Below, piece after piece: positions 36,721-45,717 of a stretch of DNA of 64,000 nucleotides (the first letter of the stretch is position 1; every line of letters begins with the position of its first letter). The notes below the pieces were generated by a model. The model had not been told where the DNA came from, ran no database searches, and was given only the letters and a program-made list of their open reading frames with translations. Source of the stretch: Stenotrophomonas maltophilia (GTDB lineage Bacteria > Pseudomonadota > Gammaproteobacteria > Xanthomonadales > Xanthomonadaceae); the NCBI RefSeq assembly GCF_002799245.1, contig NZ_NEQV01000005.1, forward strand, positions 186,001 to 250,000. Direction: 5' to 3'. A program made the translations under genes and the position numbers.

Positions 36721-38790
36721 TCAGCCGAACTCGAAGCTCATTTCCGGCTGAGCAGGGCCGACGAAGTCGCCCTGCACGTAATCCACGCCGGCACTGAACA
36801 GCAGCGTCATCGAGTTGGCATCGCTGACGAACTCGGCAATGGTGCGGATGCCCGCTTCCTGTGCACGCGCGGTGATCTGGCTGATGCGGTCGATGTTCTC
36901 GCGGGTGGCTGCCAGGTCGCTGGTGAAGCCCCGGTCCAGCTTGAGGAACTGCGGCTGGAAGTGGGCCAGCAGCTGGAACGAATCCAGCCCCGAACCGAAC
37001 TGCTCCAGGCCGATGCGGCAGCCCAGTGGCGCCACTTCGGCAAGGAACTGCTGCGCACTGCGCAGGTGGGTGAACACCTTCGCTTCCGGCGCATGCAGCC
37101 ACAGCCGTTCGCCGGGCACGCCCTGCGCCTGCAGTTCGCGGCGCAGGGTGGCAATCATCTGCGGGTCGTCGAACGATTCCGGCGTCACCTTCACCAGCAC
37201 CTGGGTGGCGTTGCCTTCGCGTGCGCGCTGGCCGAGCACCGCAATGGCCTGCGAGACCACCCAGCGGTTGATGTCGGCCAGCAGGCCGTGTTCCTCGGCG
37301 ATACCCAGGAACGCAGTCGGGCTCAGCAGCTCGCCATTGTTCTCCAGGCGCAGGTAGGCCTCGTACAGTTCCAGCGGCTCGCCCTGCAGGTTCAGTACCG
37401 GCTGGTAGTGCAGCTGGAAGCCGTCGCCGGCCAGCGCCTCGCGGATGCGGGCAACCCAGCGCAGCACGCGCTCTTCTTCGACGCGGTCGGCGGCGGCCGG
37501 GTCGAAGATGCGGCAGGTGTTGCCCAGCTCGGCCGCAGCCTGGGTGCATTCGCTGGCGCGCGCCAGCACCTGGCCGATGCTGGCGATCTTCTCGCCGACC
37601 TGCACGCCACCGACGCTGACCGTCACCGTGGCCGAGCGTGCGCCGATGCTGAAGACGTGTGCGGCGTAGGCTTCGCGGATGCGCTCGGCCAGCGCCACGG
37701 TCTGCGCGTAGGGCCCGGCCTGCAGCACGGCGAAATTGTGTTCACCGAAGCGGGCCAGTTGTGCGTCCTCGCCGACCACCTCGGCCAGCAGGCCCGCGAG
37801 GGCGCCGATCAGGGTGTCGGCCGAGGCCAGGCCGATGTCCGGCAGCAGGCGCGCGTAGTGGTCCGGTTCGATCAGCAGCAGGCCGAACTGGCCCTCGCTG
37901 CGCCCGGCCTGGGCCACCGCGCTTTCCAGCTGCAGCATGAAGGTCGGGCGATTGAGCAGGCCGGTGACCTGGTCGCGCTGGCGAAGGTCCTCGACCTCGC
38001 GCGCCAGCTCCGGGTCGAATTCCATGCGGCGGCGGAGCACCACCTGCAGGCAGGACTCGCCCTCGTAGGTGGCCGCAGCAAATTCCATCGTCGCCGGGAA
38101 CGCACTGCCGTCCTCGTGGCGCGCGTCCAGCTGGTACTGCGGCGGCGGTGCCTCGCCACGGCTGAGGCCCTTCAGCAGCTGCTTGAAGCCCTCCACGTGC
38201 TGGGCGGCGACCATGTCCAGCAGCGAAATGCCTTCGATGTCGTCGAAGTGCTCGTAGCCGAACATCTCCAGGTAGGCGTCGTTGGCGCGGATGTGCATGC
38301 CTTCATGCACGTAGGCGATGGGGTCGCGCGAGGAGGCGATCAGCGCGTCGCAACGGCGCTCGGTCTCGCGCATCTGCGCCTCGATGCGTCGCAGGCCGCG
38401 ACGCGCCTGCAGGTCCACCCACTGGTCGCGGACCACGGCGAGCAGATGCTCGGGGCGCTGGCGCAGGGCGAGGGCGCGGATGCCATGGCTGCTGGCCTGC
38501 ACCAGTTCGTCCTCGTCGATGCGCTCGGCCAGCAGCACCAGCGGGATGTCCTTGCCGCTGGCGGCGATGTGCTGGGCCGCCAGCTGCAGCGGAATGCCCT
38601 GCGAAGGCGAGGCCAGCACCAGGTCGATGGCCTGGCTGGTCAGGACCTGGGCCAGCTCGGCTGCGTCCTGCGGGCGCCACGGGCGTACCGCGATGCCGCT
38701 GTTGCGCAGGGTGCTGACGATGGCTTCGGCATTCTCGCCGCTGTCATCGACGATCAGCAGGCGGATGGTGATGTCGTTCGCGTTCTGCAT
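36721..38790 (-). CDS. FimX-like protein: receiver, PAS, degenerate GGDEF and EAL
   Basis: A protein of 689 residues from ATG 38790, close to the 691 of P. aeruginosa FimX and with the same domain order. A receiver-like domain covers residues 1-125 (RLLIVDDSGENAEAIV), PAS about 145-265 (HIRANDAYLEMFGYEHFDD), a GGDEF-like domain with GEHNF in place of GGDEF near 348, and an EAL-like domain with EAYLRL near 477 and EQFGSG in place of DDFG near 599. Both catalytic sites are broken, so it should act as a cyclic-di-GMP receptor. FimX controls type IV pilus assembly and twitching through PilZ; that role here is inferred. Confidence 0.85.
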   Translation of the reverse strand: MQNANDITIRLLIVDDSGENAEAIVSTLRNSGIAVRPWRPQDAAELAQVLTSQAIDLVLASPSQGIPLQLAAQHIAASGKDIPLVLLAERIDEDELVQASSHGIRALALRQRPEHLLAVVRDQWVDLQARRGLRRIEAQMRETERRCDALIASSRDPIAYVHEGMHIRANDAYLEMFGYEHFDDIEGISLLDMVAAQHVEGFKQLLKGLSRGEAPPPQYQLDARHEDGSAFPATMEFAAATYEGESCLQVVLRRRMEFDPELAREVEDLRQRDQVTGLLNRPTFMLQLESAVAQAGRSEGQFGLLLIEPDHYARLLPDIGLASADTLIGALAGLLAEVVGEDAQLARFGEHNFAVLQAGPYAQTVALAERIREAYAAHVFSIGARSATVTVSVGGVQVGEKIASIGQVLARASECTQAAAELGNTCRIFDPAAADRVEEERVLRWVARIREALAGDGFQLHYQPVLNLQGEPLELYEAYLRLENNGELLSPTAFLGIAEEHGLLADINRWVVSQAIAVLGQRAREGNATQVLVKVTPESFDDPQMIATLRRELQAQGVPGERLWLHAPEAKVFTHLRSAQQFLAEVAPLGCRIGLEQFGSGLDSFQLLAHFQPQFLKLDRGFTSDLAATRENIDRISQITARAQEAGIRTIAEFVSDANSMTLLFSAGVDYVQGDFVGPAQPEMSFEFG

Positions 38791-38881
38791 GCACTGCTCC
38801 CCAATCTGCGAATCTAGATACACGATGCGCGGCGAACCGTCCATGTGCGCACCCCTTGCGCGCATCGAACGGCGAAGTGGT

Positions 38882-40066
38882 TCACACCACGCCGCCCGCC
38901 GCGTGGCCGCTGGCCCAGGCCCATTGGAAGTTGTAGCCGCCAAGCCAGCCGGTCACATCCAGCACCTCGCCGACGAAATGCAGGCCGGGTACGCGCTTGG
39001 ATTCCATCGTCGAAGAGGAGACCTCGGCGGTATCCACGCCGCCCAGGGTGACCTCGGCAGTACGGTAGCCTTCGGTGCCGCTGGCCACCAGCGGGAACGC
39101 GCCCAGCAGCTGCGCGGCCTGGCGCAGCACCGGCTCGTCCAGCTGGCGCACGGGGCGGTCGGGCAGCCAGTGTTCGCACAGGCGCTGTGCCAGCCGCTTT
39201 GGCAGCACCTCGCCCAGCACGGTGCGCAGCTCGGCGGCGGGCCGCTCACGTTTCATCTGGCGCAGCCACTCGCCGGCGTCCTGGCCGGGCAGCAGGTCCA
39301 GCTCCAGCGCGTCGCCGGGCTGCCAGAACGAAGAGATCTGCAGGATGGCCGGGCCGCTCACGCCACGGTGGGTCAGCAGCATGAAGTTCTGGAAGCTCCT
39401 GCCGTTGCAGCGCGCCTCGATCGGCAGCGCCACGCCGCTGAGGTCGGCCAACCGCTCCTGGTGCTTGCCGCTGAGGGTCAGCGGCACCAGGCCTGCGCGG
39501 GTCGGCAGTACCTGGTGGCCGAACTGGCGGGCCACTTCATAACCGAAGCCGGTAGCACCCATGCTGGGAATCGACAGGCCGCCAGTGGCGACCACCAGCG
39601 AGGCGCAATGGAACAGGCCCTGCGTGGTGTGCACGCGGAAGCCATCGCTGCCGTGCTCGATGCGCTGCACGCTGCAGTCGGTACGGATCTGCACCCCCGC
39701 CGCCTGGCATTCGTCCACCAGCAGTTTCACGATCTGCTTGGACGAGACATCGCAGAACAGCTGCCCCAGTTCCTTTTCGTGATAGGCGATGCCGTGCTTG
39801 TGCACCAGCTCGATGAAGTGCCAGGGCGTGTAGCGGGCCAGTGCCGACTTGCAGAAGTGCGGGTTGGCCGACAGGAAGTTGGCCGGCGTGGTGCCGGTGT
39901 TGGTGAAGTTGCAGCGGCCGCCGCCGGACATCAGGATCTTCTTGCCGACCTTGTTGGCATGGTCGATCACCTGCACCTGGCGGCCGCGCTGGCCGGCCGT
40001 GATCGCGGTCATCAACCCGGCCGCGCCGGCACCGATGACCACCACGTCGCAGCGGATCGTGCTCAT
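38882..40066 (-). CDS. HI0933/YhiN-family FAD-dependent oxidoreductase
   Basis: A protein of 394 residues from ATG 40066. An FAD-binding Rossmann motif opens it (CDVVVIGAGAAGLMTAITAG). Family blocks follow: KVGKKILMSGGGRCNFTN, LVVATGGLSIPSMGATGFGY, FMLLTHRGVSGPAILQIS and the C-terminal LHFVGEVLDVTGWLGGYNFQ. The exact substrate of this family is not established. The start overlaps the stop of yaeQ by 4 bases, so the two are translated together. Confidence 0.93.
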   Translation of the reverse strand: MSTIRCDVVVIGAGAAGLMTAITAGQRGRQVQVIDHANKVGKKILMSGGGRCNFTNTGTTPANFLSANPHFCKSALARYTPWHFIELVHKHGIAYHEKELGQLFCDVSSKQIVKLLVDECQAAGVQIRTDCSVQRIEHGSDGFRVHTTQGLFHCASLVVATGGLSIPSMGATGFGYEVARQFGHQVLPTRAGLVPLTLSGKHQERLADLSGVALPIEARCNGRSFQNFMLLTHRGVSGPAILQISSFWQPGDALELDLLPGQDAGEWLRQMKRERPAAELRTVLGEVLPKRLAQRLCEHWLPDRPVRQLDEPVLRQAAQLLGAFPLVASGTEGYRTAEVTLGGVDTAEVSSSTMESKRVPGLHFVGEVLDVTGWLGGYNFQWAWASGHAAGGVV

Positions 40067-40611
40067 GCCTTGGCGCGCTTGCGCCAGTTCGGGATCACGT
40101 CGAGCTGGATCTGGTCGTTGAGCAGCTGCACTTCGCCGTCCTGGATCAGCACGCTCCAGCGCATGGCACGCTGGATCTGCTGGCCCCACTGTTCAACGAA
40201 GGCACCGTCGAGGTCGACCACCGAGAGATTGTCGAAGCGCGCCAGGCCCTTGCCCTGCTTGCTCCACCAGATCTCCGAGGCGTTGCCGCCGTAGTTGACC
40301 ACCTGCACCTGGCGGCTGCGATTGCAGGCCTTGCGGACGCGCGATTCGTCAGGATGGCCCAGGTCGATCCACTGCAGGATGTCGCCGGTGTAGTCGTGTT
40401 CCCAAAGATCGGGCTCGTCATCGGTGCTCAGGCCGCGGCCGAACTCCAGGCGGTCGCCAGCGTTGAGCGCGAAGGCGAGCAGGCGCACCATCAGGCGCTC
40501 GTCGGTCTCGGACGGATGCTGGGCCAGGGTCAGGTTGTGGGTCGCGTAGTAGCCGCGATCCATGTCGCTGATCTGCAGTTCGGCCTTGCGGATGGTGGCG
40601 GTAAGAGCCAT
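40063..40611 (-). CDS. yaeQ: YaeQ family protein
   Basis: A protein of 182 residues (MALTATIRKAELQISDMDRG). YaeQ is a small family with a PD-(D/E)xK nuclease-like fold; E. coli YaeQ was reported to suppress RfaH loss. Visible are YYATHNLTLAQHPSETDERL, LEFGRGLSTDDEPDLW, the WIDLGHPDE strand and the end LQLDVIPNWRKRA. It is first of a two-gene unit with the HI0933-family gene. Confidence 0.93.
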   Translation of the reverse strand: MALTATIRKAELQISDMDRGYYATHNLTLAQHPSETDERLMVRLLAFALNAGDRLEFGRGLSTDDEPDLWEHDYTGDILQWIDLGHPDESRVRKACNRSRQVQVVNYGGNASEIWWSKQGKGLARFDNLSVVDLDGAFVEQWGQQIQRAMRWSVLIQDGEVQLLNDQIQLDVIPNWRKRAKA

Positions 40612-40735
40612 GGGGGGTCCGTGGACTAAAGAGGACCATGATAGAGGTTTGCTCCGGGGGTGTCCGTGGCCGGGCTGTCTGCATTCCGTCAACGGTGGCA
40701 CTCTTGCGGTCTTTCCCGTGGCCGGAGTGAACGCC

Positions 40736-41614
40736 ATGACCCTGCCCAGCCGGCTGCAGCTGCCGCCCGGCCCCTGGGCCACCCTGCTGGATGGCCTGTG
40801 CGCACGTTTCCCGCGCATCGCCCGCGCGCAATGGCAGGATCGCTTCGCGCGTGGCCGCGTGCTGGATGCGCAGGGCAGGGCGCTTGCGCCGGAGATGCCC
40901 TGGCGGGTCGGGCTGGAAATCCAGTACTTCCGCGAGGTGGCCGACGAAGCGGTGATTCCCTTCGCCGAGACCATCGTCCATCGGGATGCGCACCTGCTGG
41001 TGGTCGACAAGCCGCACTTCCTGCCGGTGACACCGGCGGGCGGGCATGTACGCGAGACGCTGCTGGCGCGGCTGATTGCCCGCACCGGCAATGCCGATCT
41101 GGTGCCGCTGCATCGGCTGGATCGGCTGACCGCCGGGCTGGTGCTGTTCTCGGCCCAACGCGCGTCGCGTGATGCGTACCAGCGCCTGTTCCGTGAGCGG
41201 CTTATCGGGAAGACCTATGAAGCCCTGGCACCGGCGCTGCCCGGGCTGGCATTTCCATTGCAGCGGGACAGCCGGTTGGTGCCGGGCGAGCCGTTCTTCC
41301 GTGTGGCCGAAGTGCCCGGCGAGCCCAATGCGCGCAGCCGGATCGAGCTGATCGAGGCCGAAGGGCCGATCTGGCGCTACCGGCTGCTGCCGGAAACCGG
41401 CCGCAAGCACCAGCTGCGTGTACACATGGCCATGCTGGGGGCGCCGATCGTGGGTGACGACCTGTACCCGCAGCTCCGGCAACGTCCGTCGAACGCAGCC
41501 GAGGCGCCGCTGCAGCTGCTGGCGCGGACCCTGGCCTTCGACGACCCGTTGAGCGGCGAGCGACGGACGTTCAGCAGCGGCCGCAGCCTGAGCCTCCCGG
41601 CCGAGGGCGGCTAG
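40736..41614 (+). CDS. RluA-family RNA pseudouridine synthase
   Basis: A protein of 292 residues from ATG 40736 (MTLPSRLQL). The catalytic Asp motif is HRLDRLTAGLVLFS; usual text reads HRLDxxTSG, so the Asp is kept. KTYEAL and RKHQLRVHMAMLGAPIVGDDLY are the other conserved blocks. It isomerises uridine in rRNA or tRNA; the target site cannot be told. No S4 domain is obvious at the N-terminus. Convergent with yaiI, 4 bases apart. Confidence 0.92.
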   Translation: MTLPSRLQLPPGPWATLLDGLCARFPRIARAQWQDRFARGRVLDAQGRALAPEMPWRVGLEIQYFREVADEAVIPFAETIVHRDAHLLVVDKPHFLPVTPAGGHVRETLLARLIARTGNADLVPLHRLDRLTAGLVLFSAQRASRDAYQRLFRERLIGKTYEALAPALPGLAFPLQRDSRLVPGEPFFRVAEVPGEPNARSRIELIEAEGPIWRYRLLPETGRKHQLRVHMAMLGAPIVGDDLYPQLRQRPSNAAEAPLQLLARTLAFDDPLSGERRTFSSGRSLSLPAEGG

Positions 41615-41618
41615 GCGG

Positions 41619-42107
41619 TCAGCGGGCCGGGCATCGCGCCAGCCAGCGGTCCAGCTCGGCAGCGAACAGCTGCCGGTCGCGGGGTCCCAGGGGCGGCGGT
41701 CCGCCGGTCTGCACCCCGGCGCCGCGGAGCTCCTCCATGAAATTGCGCATCGACAGCCGCTCGGCCATGTTGTTCGGCGTGTACAGCTGGCCGCGCGGGT
41801 TCAGCGCGACGGCCTTCTTGTCCAGCACCAGCGCGGCTAGCGGGATGTCCTGGGTGACCACCAGGTCACCGGCGGCGACCCGCTCGACGATGGCGCTGTC
41901 GGCCACGTCCAGCCCCTGCGGCACCTGGATCGAGCGCAGCCAGCGCGAGGGCGGGGTGCGGATCCACTGGTTGGCGACCAGGGTCAGTTCGATCCCGACC
42001 CGTTCAGCTGCGCGGAACAGGATGTCGCGAATGACGGTGGGACAGGCGTCAGCGTCCACCCATATACGGGGGGAGGCGTGTTCAGCGCGGGTTTCAGCTT
42101 CAGTCAT
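41619..42107 (-). CDS. yaiI: YaiI/YqxD family protein (DUF188)
   Basis: A protein of 162 residues from ATG 42107. Motifs of the family are [41 protein letters not shown] and [12 protein letters not shown]. The conserved Asp residues and PIN-like topology suggest a nuclease, unproven. Stands opposite the cold-shock gene. Confidence 0.94.
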   Translation of the reverse strand: MTEAETRAEHASPRIWVDADACPTVIRDILFRAAERVGIELTLVANQWIRTPPSRWLRSIQVPQGLDVADSAIVERVAAGDLVVTQDIPLAALVLDKKAVALNPRGQLYTPNNMAERLSMRNFMEELRGAGVQTGGPPPLGPRDRQLFAAELDRWLARCPAR

Positions 42108-42409
42108 TTGCCCAGTGTAGGGTAGGAAAAACCTGAATGGGGACTCGGAGTTAGCCGCGAAAGGCTGCCAACCCTTGTCACGCCTAGCGGGTGACCAGTT
42201 CCCATGAACGTCGGGACTATCGCTTTTTGCGGAAAACCCGCGTATCGTGCGACCCACTGTGTTTGCTAGGGTCACCGTGAATCGTGGCCTGGTGCAGTTG
42301 ATCTCACGATCCACTCATCGATCCGCTTTACCAACGCCTGCAACTCAGTCTCGGCCCCGATACCCGGTGGCTGCGATTTTTTTCAACATGTGTTTCAGGA
42401 GTTAGTAAA
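42108..42409 (+). promoter_or_regulatory. Long upstream region and probable 5' leader of the cold-shock gene
   Basis: A 302-base gap between divergent yaiI and the cold-shock gene, with no ORF of its own. It holds a GC hairpin (GCGGAAAACCCGC at about 42229-42241), a T-rich stretch (TTTTTTTC near 42379) and a good Shine-Dalgarno CAGGAG before the ATG. Cold-shock mRNAs typically carry a structured leader of 100-200 bases that controls translation; this region has the length for one, but I cannot fix the transcription start. Confidence 0.4.
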
Positions 42410-42619
42410 ATGTCTGAACGTCAGACCGGCACCGTCAAGTGGTTCAACGACGCCAAGGGCTTCGGCTTCATCACCCCGGAAAGCGGCCCGGACCTGTTCG
42501 TGCACTTCCGCGCGATCCAGGGCACCGGCTTCAAGACCCTGCAGGAAGGCCAGAAGGTTACCTTCATCGCCGTCCAGGGTCAGAAGGGTATGCAGGCTGA
42601 CCAGGTGCAGGCGGTCTAA
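42410..42619 (+). CDS. Cold-shock protein (CspA family)
   Basis: A protein of 69 residues with the five-strand cold-shock fold. The RNA-binding motifs are [15 protein letters not shown] (RNP1) and LFVHFRAI (RNP2). It melts RNA structure in the cold or under stress, or is housekeeping; sequence does not separate these. It has an in-frame Shine-Dalgarno and a near-perfect terminator. Confidence 0.97.
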   Translation: MSERQTGTVKWFNDAKGFGFITPESGPDLFVHFRAIQGTGFKTLQEGQKVTFIAVQGQKGMQADQVQAV

Positions 42620-42645
42620 TCCGTCTGCTACCTTTGGGTAGCCAG

Positions 42646-42677
42646 AACGCCGGAAGCGAAAGCTTCCGGCGTTTTTT
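42646..42677 (+). terminator. Terminator of the cold-shock gene
   Basis: A perfect 12-bp stem, AACGCCGGAAGC (42646-42657) with GCTTCCGGCGTT, a stable GAAA tetraloop and a T run. Confidence 0.95.
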
Positions 42678-42719
42678 ATTGCCTGGTCGAGGGAGATCGG
42701 CGGCAACCTGATCGGGGTG

Positions 42720-43118
42720 TCACTCGGCCGCGGCCCGTGCGTTCTCGAGCAGCAGGGTGATGTCGGCACGCTCACAGGGACGGGATACCGGCGTGCGGGC
42801 CAGTGTCTCGCGCAGGGCCGGGGTGTGCTGTGAACCCACCCGCACGCTCATGTTCTGAAGCGCGCACGCGGCCTGGATGCGTGTTTCGTCATCCGCTGAA
42901 TCCAGTTGATCCAGCAGCAAGGGTTCGGCCTGGGCGAGCCCGCACATGCTCAATACCTCGGTGCAGCGCAGCTGCCAGTAGAGCGGCATCTGCGGGGCCA
43001 TGTGCCGCAACCGCAGCCAGTCGGCCGGGCCGAACGCGCTGACCGCGCGCATTGCGATCAGTTCACAGATGTACTCGTTCCAGGGCCCGTCCTCAGCGGG
43101 TTCCAGGAAGTGCAGCAT
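42720..43118 (-). CDS. Hypothetical protein, HEAT-like helical repeats
   Basis: A protein of 132 residues from ATG 43118, with GGAG 3 bases upstream. The longer frame (to 43391) runs antisense into the GST gene and is unlikely. The helices ICELIAMRAVSAFGPADWLR, LRCTEVLSMCGLAQAEPLLL and DETRIQAACALQNMSVRVG suggest two or three HEAT-like repeats. I do not recognise a named family. Convergent with the cold-shock gene; divergent from the GST gene with a 129-base gap. Confidence 0.6.
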   Translation of the reverse strand: MLHFLEPAEDGPWNEYICELIAMRAVSAFGPADWLRLRHMAPQMPLYWQLRCTEVLSMCGLAQAEPLLLDQLDSADDETRIQAACALQNMSVRVGSQHTPALRETLARTPVSRPCERADITLLLENARAAAE

Positions 43119-43247
43119 GAACTCCAGTGGAGGCAGTTGGGCAAGTGGCGCGGGCAATCTGGAGGACCTCGCAGAGAGCAGGAAGCGTAGCAGACACCCC
43201 TGTGCGGAATGGCGCGGTAGGATGCGCGTTCCTACAGGAGCCCACCC

Positions 43248-43937
43248 ATGCGCATCGTTCACCACCTGGAAAACTCCCGTTCGCTGCGCGTGCTGTGGAT
43301 GCTGGAGGAGCTGGGGCTGGACTACGAACTGCGCCGCTATCCGCGCGATCCGAAGACGCTGCTGGCACCGCCGGAACTGCGCAAGGTGCATCCGCTCGGC
43401 AAGTCGCCGGTGCTGCAGGATGGTGAGCTGGTACTGGCCGAGTCCGGCGCGATCCTCGACTACCTCGCTGATCGTTACGACACGCAGCGCCAGCTGTCGC
43501 CGTCACCGATGCCGGCCGACGGGGCCGAACGCATCGCTTACCGCTACTGGCTGCACTATGCCGAGGGTTCGGCGATGCCGCCGCTGCTGCTGACCCTGGT
43601 GATGGGCCGAATCCGCAATGCGCCGATGCCGTTCTTTGCACGCCCGATTGCGCGCAGCATTGCCGACAAGGCCGAGCGGGGCTTCGTTGGGCCGCAACGG
43701 CGCCTGCACCTGGACTGGATGGAGCGCCGCCTGGCCGAAAGCCCGTGGTTTGCCGGCGAGCGTTTCAGCGCGGCCGACATCCAGATGAGCTTCCCGATCC
43801 AGGCCGCTGCCGCCCGCGGTGGTGGCCTCGACGACAAGCCGGCACTGCGTGGCTTCCTCAAGCGTATCGGTGAACGCCCGGCCTATCAGCGTGCCGAGGC
43901 CCATGGCGGCCACCTGCAGGCACTCAGCGGCAATTGA
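43248..43937 (+). CDS. Glutathione S-transferase family protein
   Basis: A protein of 229 residues. A thioredoxin-like N-terminal domain (MRIVHHLENSRSLRVLWML) contains ENSRS, in the place of the glutathione-activating Ser/Cys, and the cis-Pro motif KSPVLQDGELVLAESGAIL with the ES of the glutathione site. The helical C-terminal domain (WLHYAEGSAMPPLL, FSAADIQMSFPI) contains the conserved N-capping Asp region. Substrate unknown. It is 32 bases before selO, probably the same transcript. Confidence 0.93.
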   Translation: MRIVHHLENSRSLRVLWMLEELGLDYELRRYPRDPKTLLAPPELRKVHPLGKSPVLQDGELVLAESGAILDYLADRYDTQRQLSPSPMPADGAERIAYRYWLHYAEGSAMPPLLLTLVMGRIRNAPMPFFARPIARSIADKAERGFVGPQRRLHLDWMERRLAESPWFAGERFSAADIQMSFPIQAAAARGGGLDDKPALRGFLKRIGERPAYQRAEAHGGHLQALSGN

Positions 43938-43969
43938 GGAGGGCGGCCGTCGCCCCCATCTTCAGCAGC

Positions 43970-45535
43970 ATGGATACCAACACCCCCCGTTTCGACAACC
44001 GCCTGCTGAACATCCTGCCCGGCGACCCCGAATCCGGCCCACGTCGCCGCGAAGTGCTGGGTGCGGCCTGGTCGCCGGTGATGCCGACGCCGGTGGTGGC
44101 GCCCACCTTGCTGGCCTGGTCGCCCGAGGTTGCCACGATGCTCGGCTTCGATGCTGCCGAGGTCGGGAGCGAGGGCTTCGCGCAGGTGTTCGGCGGCAAT
44201 GCGCTGTACGCCGGCATGCAACCCTGGGCAGCCAACTACGGTGGCCACCAGTTTGGTCACTGGGCCGGCCAGCTCGGCGACGGTCGTGCGATTTCGCTGG
44301 GCGAGCTGGTTGCGCCGGATGGCCAGCACTGGGAGCTGCAGCTGAAGGGGGCCGGGCCGACGCCGTACTCGCGTGGTGCCGATGGACGGGCCGTGCTGCG
44401 GTCGTCGATCCGCGAATTCCTGTGCAGCGAGGCGATGCATCATCTTGGCGTACCGACCACGCGCGCGTTGTCATTGGTCGGCACCGGTGAAGACGTGGTG
44501 CGCGACATGTTCTATGACGGCCACCCGCGTGCCGAGCCTGGCGCCATCGTGTGCCGGGTCTCGCCGTCGTTCCTGCGCTTCGGTTCGTTCGAGCTGCCGG
44601 CCTCGCGGGGTGAAACCGTCCTGTTGCAGCAGCTGGTGGATGCCTGCATCGCCCGTGATTTCCCTGGGTTGGAGGGGCAGGGTGAGGCACTGTACGGCGA
44701 CTGGTTCGCGCAGATCGCGGTGCGCACTGCCGAGATGATCGCGCACTGGATGCGTGTCGGCTTCGTGCACGGTGTGATGAACACCGACAACCTGTCCGTG
44801 CTGGGGCTGACGCTGGATTACGGTCCCTATGGCTGGGTCGAGGATTTCGATCCGGACTGGACGCCGAACACCACCGACGCGCAGGGTCGTCGCTACCGCT
44901 TCGGTACCCAGCCGCAGGTGGCGTACTGGAATCTGAGCCGGTTGGCCCAGGCGTTGTCGCCGTTGTTCGGCGATGTTGCACCGCTGCAGGCGGGACTGGC
45001 GGCCTACCAGTCCACCTTCGTGGCCTGCACGCGCCGCGATGCCGCCGCCAAGCTGGGGCTGGCCGCGGCCGACGATGACGACCTGCAGCTCTACCAGCGC
45101 TGGCAGCAGCTGATGCAGGAAGGGGCCATGGACATGACCCTGGCCTGGCGCGCACTGATGCGGATCGATCCGGCGGCAGCGGATGCAGCGCTGCTGGACG
45201 CGGTGTACTACGACGAGGCGCGCAGGCAGGCGGTGCAGGCGCCGTTGCGGCAGTGGCTGCAGGAGTACGCTGCACGCCTGCGCAGCGATCCGTTGTCGGC
45301 CAGCGAACGCCTGGCGAAGATGACAGCGGCCAACCCGCTGTACGTGCTGCGCAACTGGCTGGCCCAGGAGGCGATCGACCGCGCGGAGCAGGGTGATCCG
45401 GGCGGTGTTCATGCACTGCAGGAGGTGCTGCGCGACCCGTACACCGAACGCCCGGGGCTCGAGCACTTTGCCGGCAAGCGCCCGGCCTGGGCCGACGACC
45501 GCGCCGGCTGCTCGATGCTGTCCTGCAGTTCCTGA
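43970..45535 (+). CDS. selO: Protein adenylyltransferase SelO (YdiU)
   Basis: A protein of 521 residues from ATG 43970. SelO is a pseudokinase that transfers AMP to Ser/Thr/Tyr of proteins, using ATP in an inverted way. Typical blocks are NYGGHQFGHWAGQLGDGRAI, LQLKGAGPTPYSRGADGRAV, MRVGFVHGVMNTDNLSVLG and LDYGPYGWVEDFDPDW. The C-terminus SMLSCSS keeps Cys where the vertebrate protein has selenocysteine. In E. coli SelO is linked to redox-stress control; the nearby GST gene fits that. Confidence 0.95.
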   Translation: MDTNTPRFDNRLLNILPGDPESGPRRREVLGAAWSPVMPTPVVAPTLLAWSPEVATMLGFDAAEVGSEGFAQVFGGNALYAGMQPWAANYGGHQFGHWAGQLGDGRAISLGELVAPDGQHWELQLKGAGPTPYSRGADGRAVLRSSIREFLCSEAMHHLGVPTTRALSLVGTGEDVVRDMFYDGHPRAEPGAIVCRVSPSFLRFGSFELPASRGETVLLQQLVDACIARDFPGLEGQGEALYGDWFAQIAVRTAEMIAHWMRVGFVHGVMNTDNLSVLGLTLDYGPYGWVEDFDPDWTPNTTDAQGRRYRFGTQPQVAYWNLSRLAQALSPLFGDVAPLQAGLAAYQSTFVACTRRDAAAKLGLAAADDDDLQLYQRWQQLMQEGAMDMTLAWRALMRIDPAAADAALLDAVYYDEARRQAVQAPLRQWLQEYAARLRSDPLSASERLAKMTAANPLYVLRNWLAQEAIDRAEQGDPGGVHALQEVLRDPYTERPGLEHFAGKRPAWADDRAGCSMLSCSS

Positions 45536-45593
45536 GGGCGGGCTTCTGCAGGGCTGCGCCCCGCCTCCGACAGATCCCCACTGCTGTGGGTAG

Positions 45594-45704
45594 GTGTCGA
45601 CCTTGGTCGACACGGTGGATCCACGCCATGCGTGGATGCTCTCCGTTCAACTTTCGGAATAGTCGATTTCGATGAAGATTCATCCACGCATGGCGTGGAT
45701 CTAC
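45594..45704. repeat. SMAG palindromes upstream of composite copy 4
   Basis: GTGTCGACCTTGGTCGACAC (45594-45613), GGATCCACGCCATGCGTGG (from 45616) and its inverted partner ending GGATCTAC (45681-45704). The region 45536-45593 holds a GC inverted repeat after the selO stop and nothing else seen. Confidence 0.8.
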
Positions 45705-45717
45705 AGAAAGCAATGCC

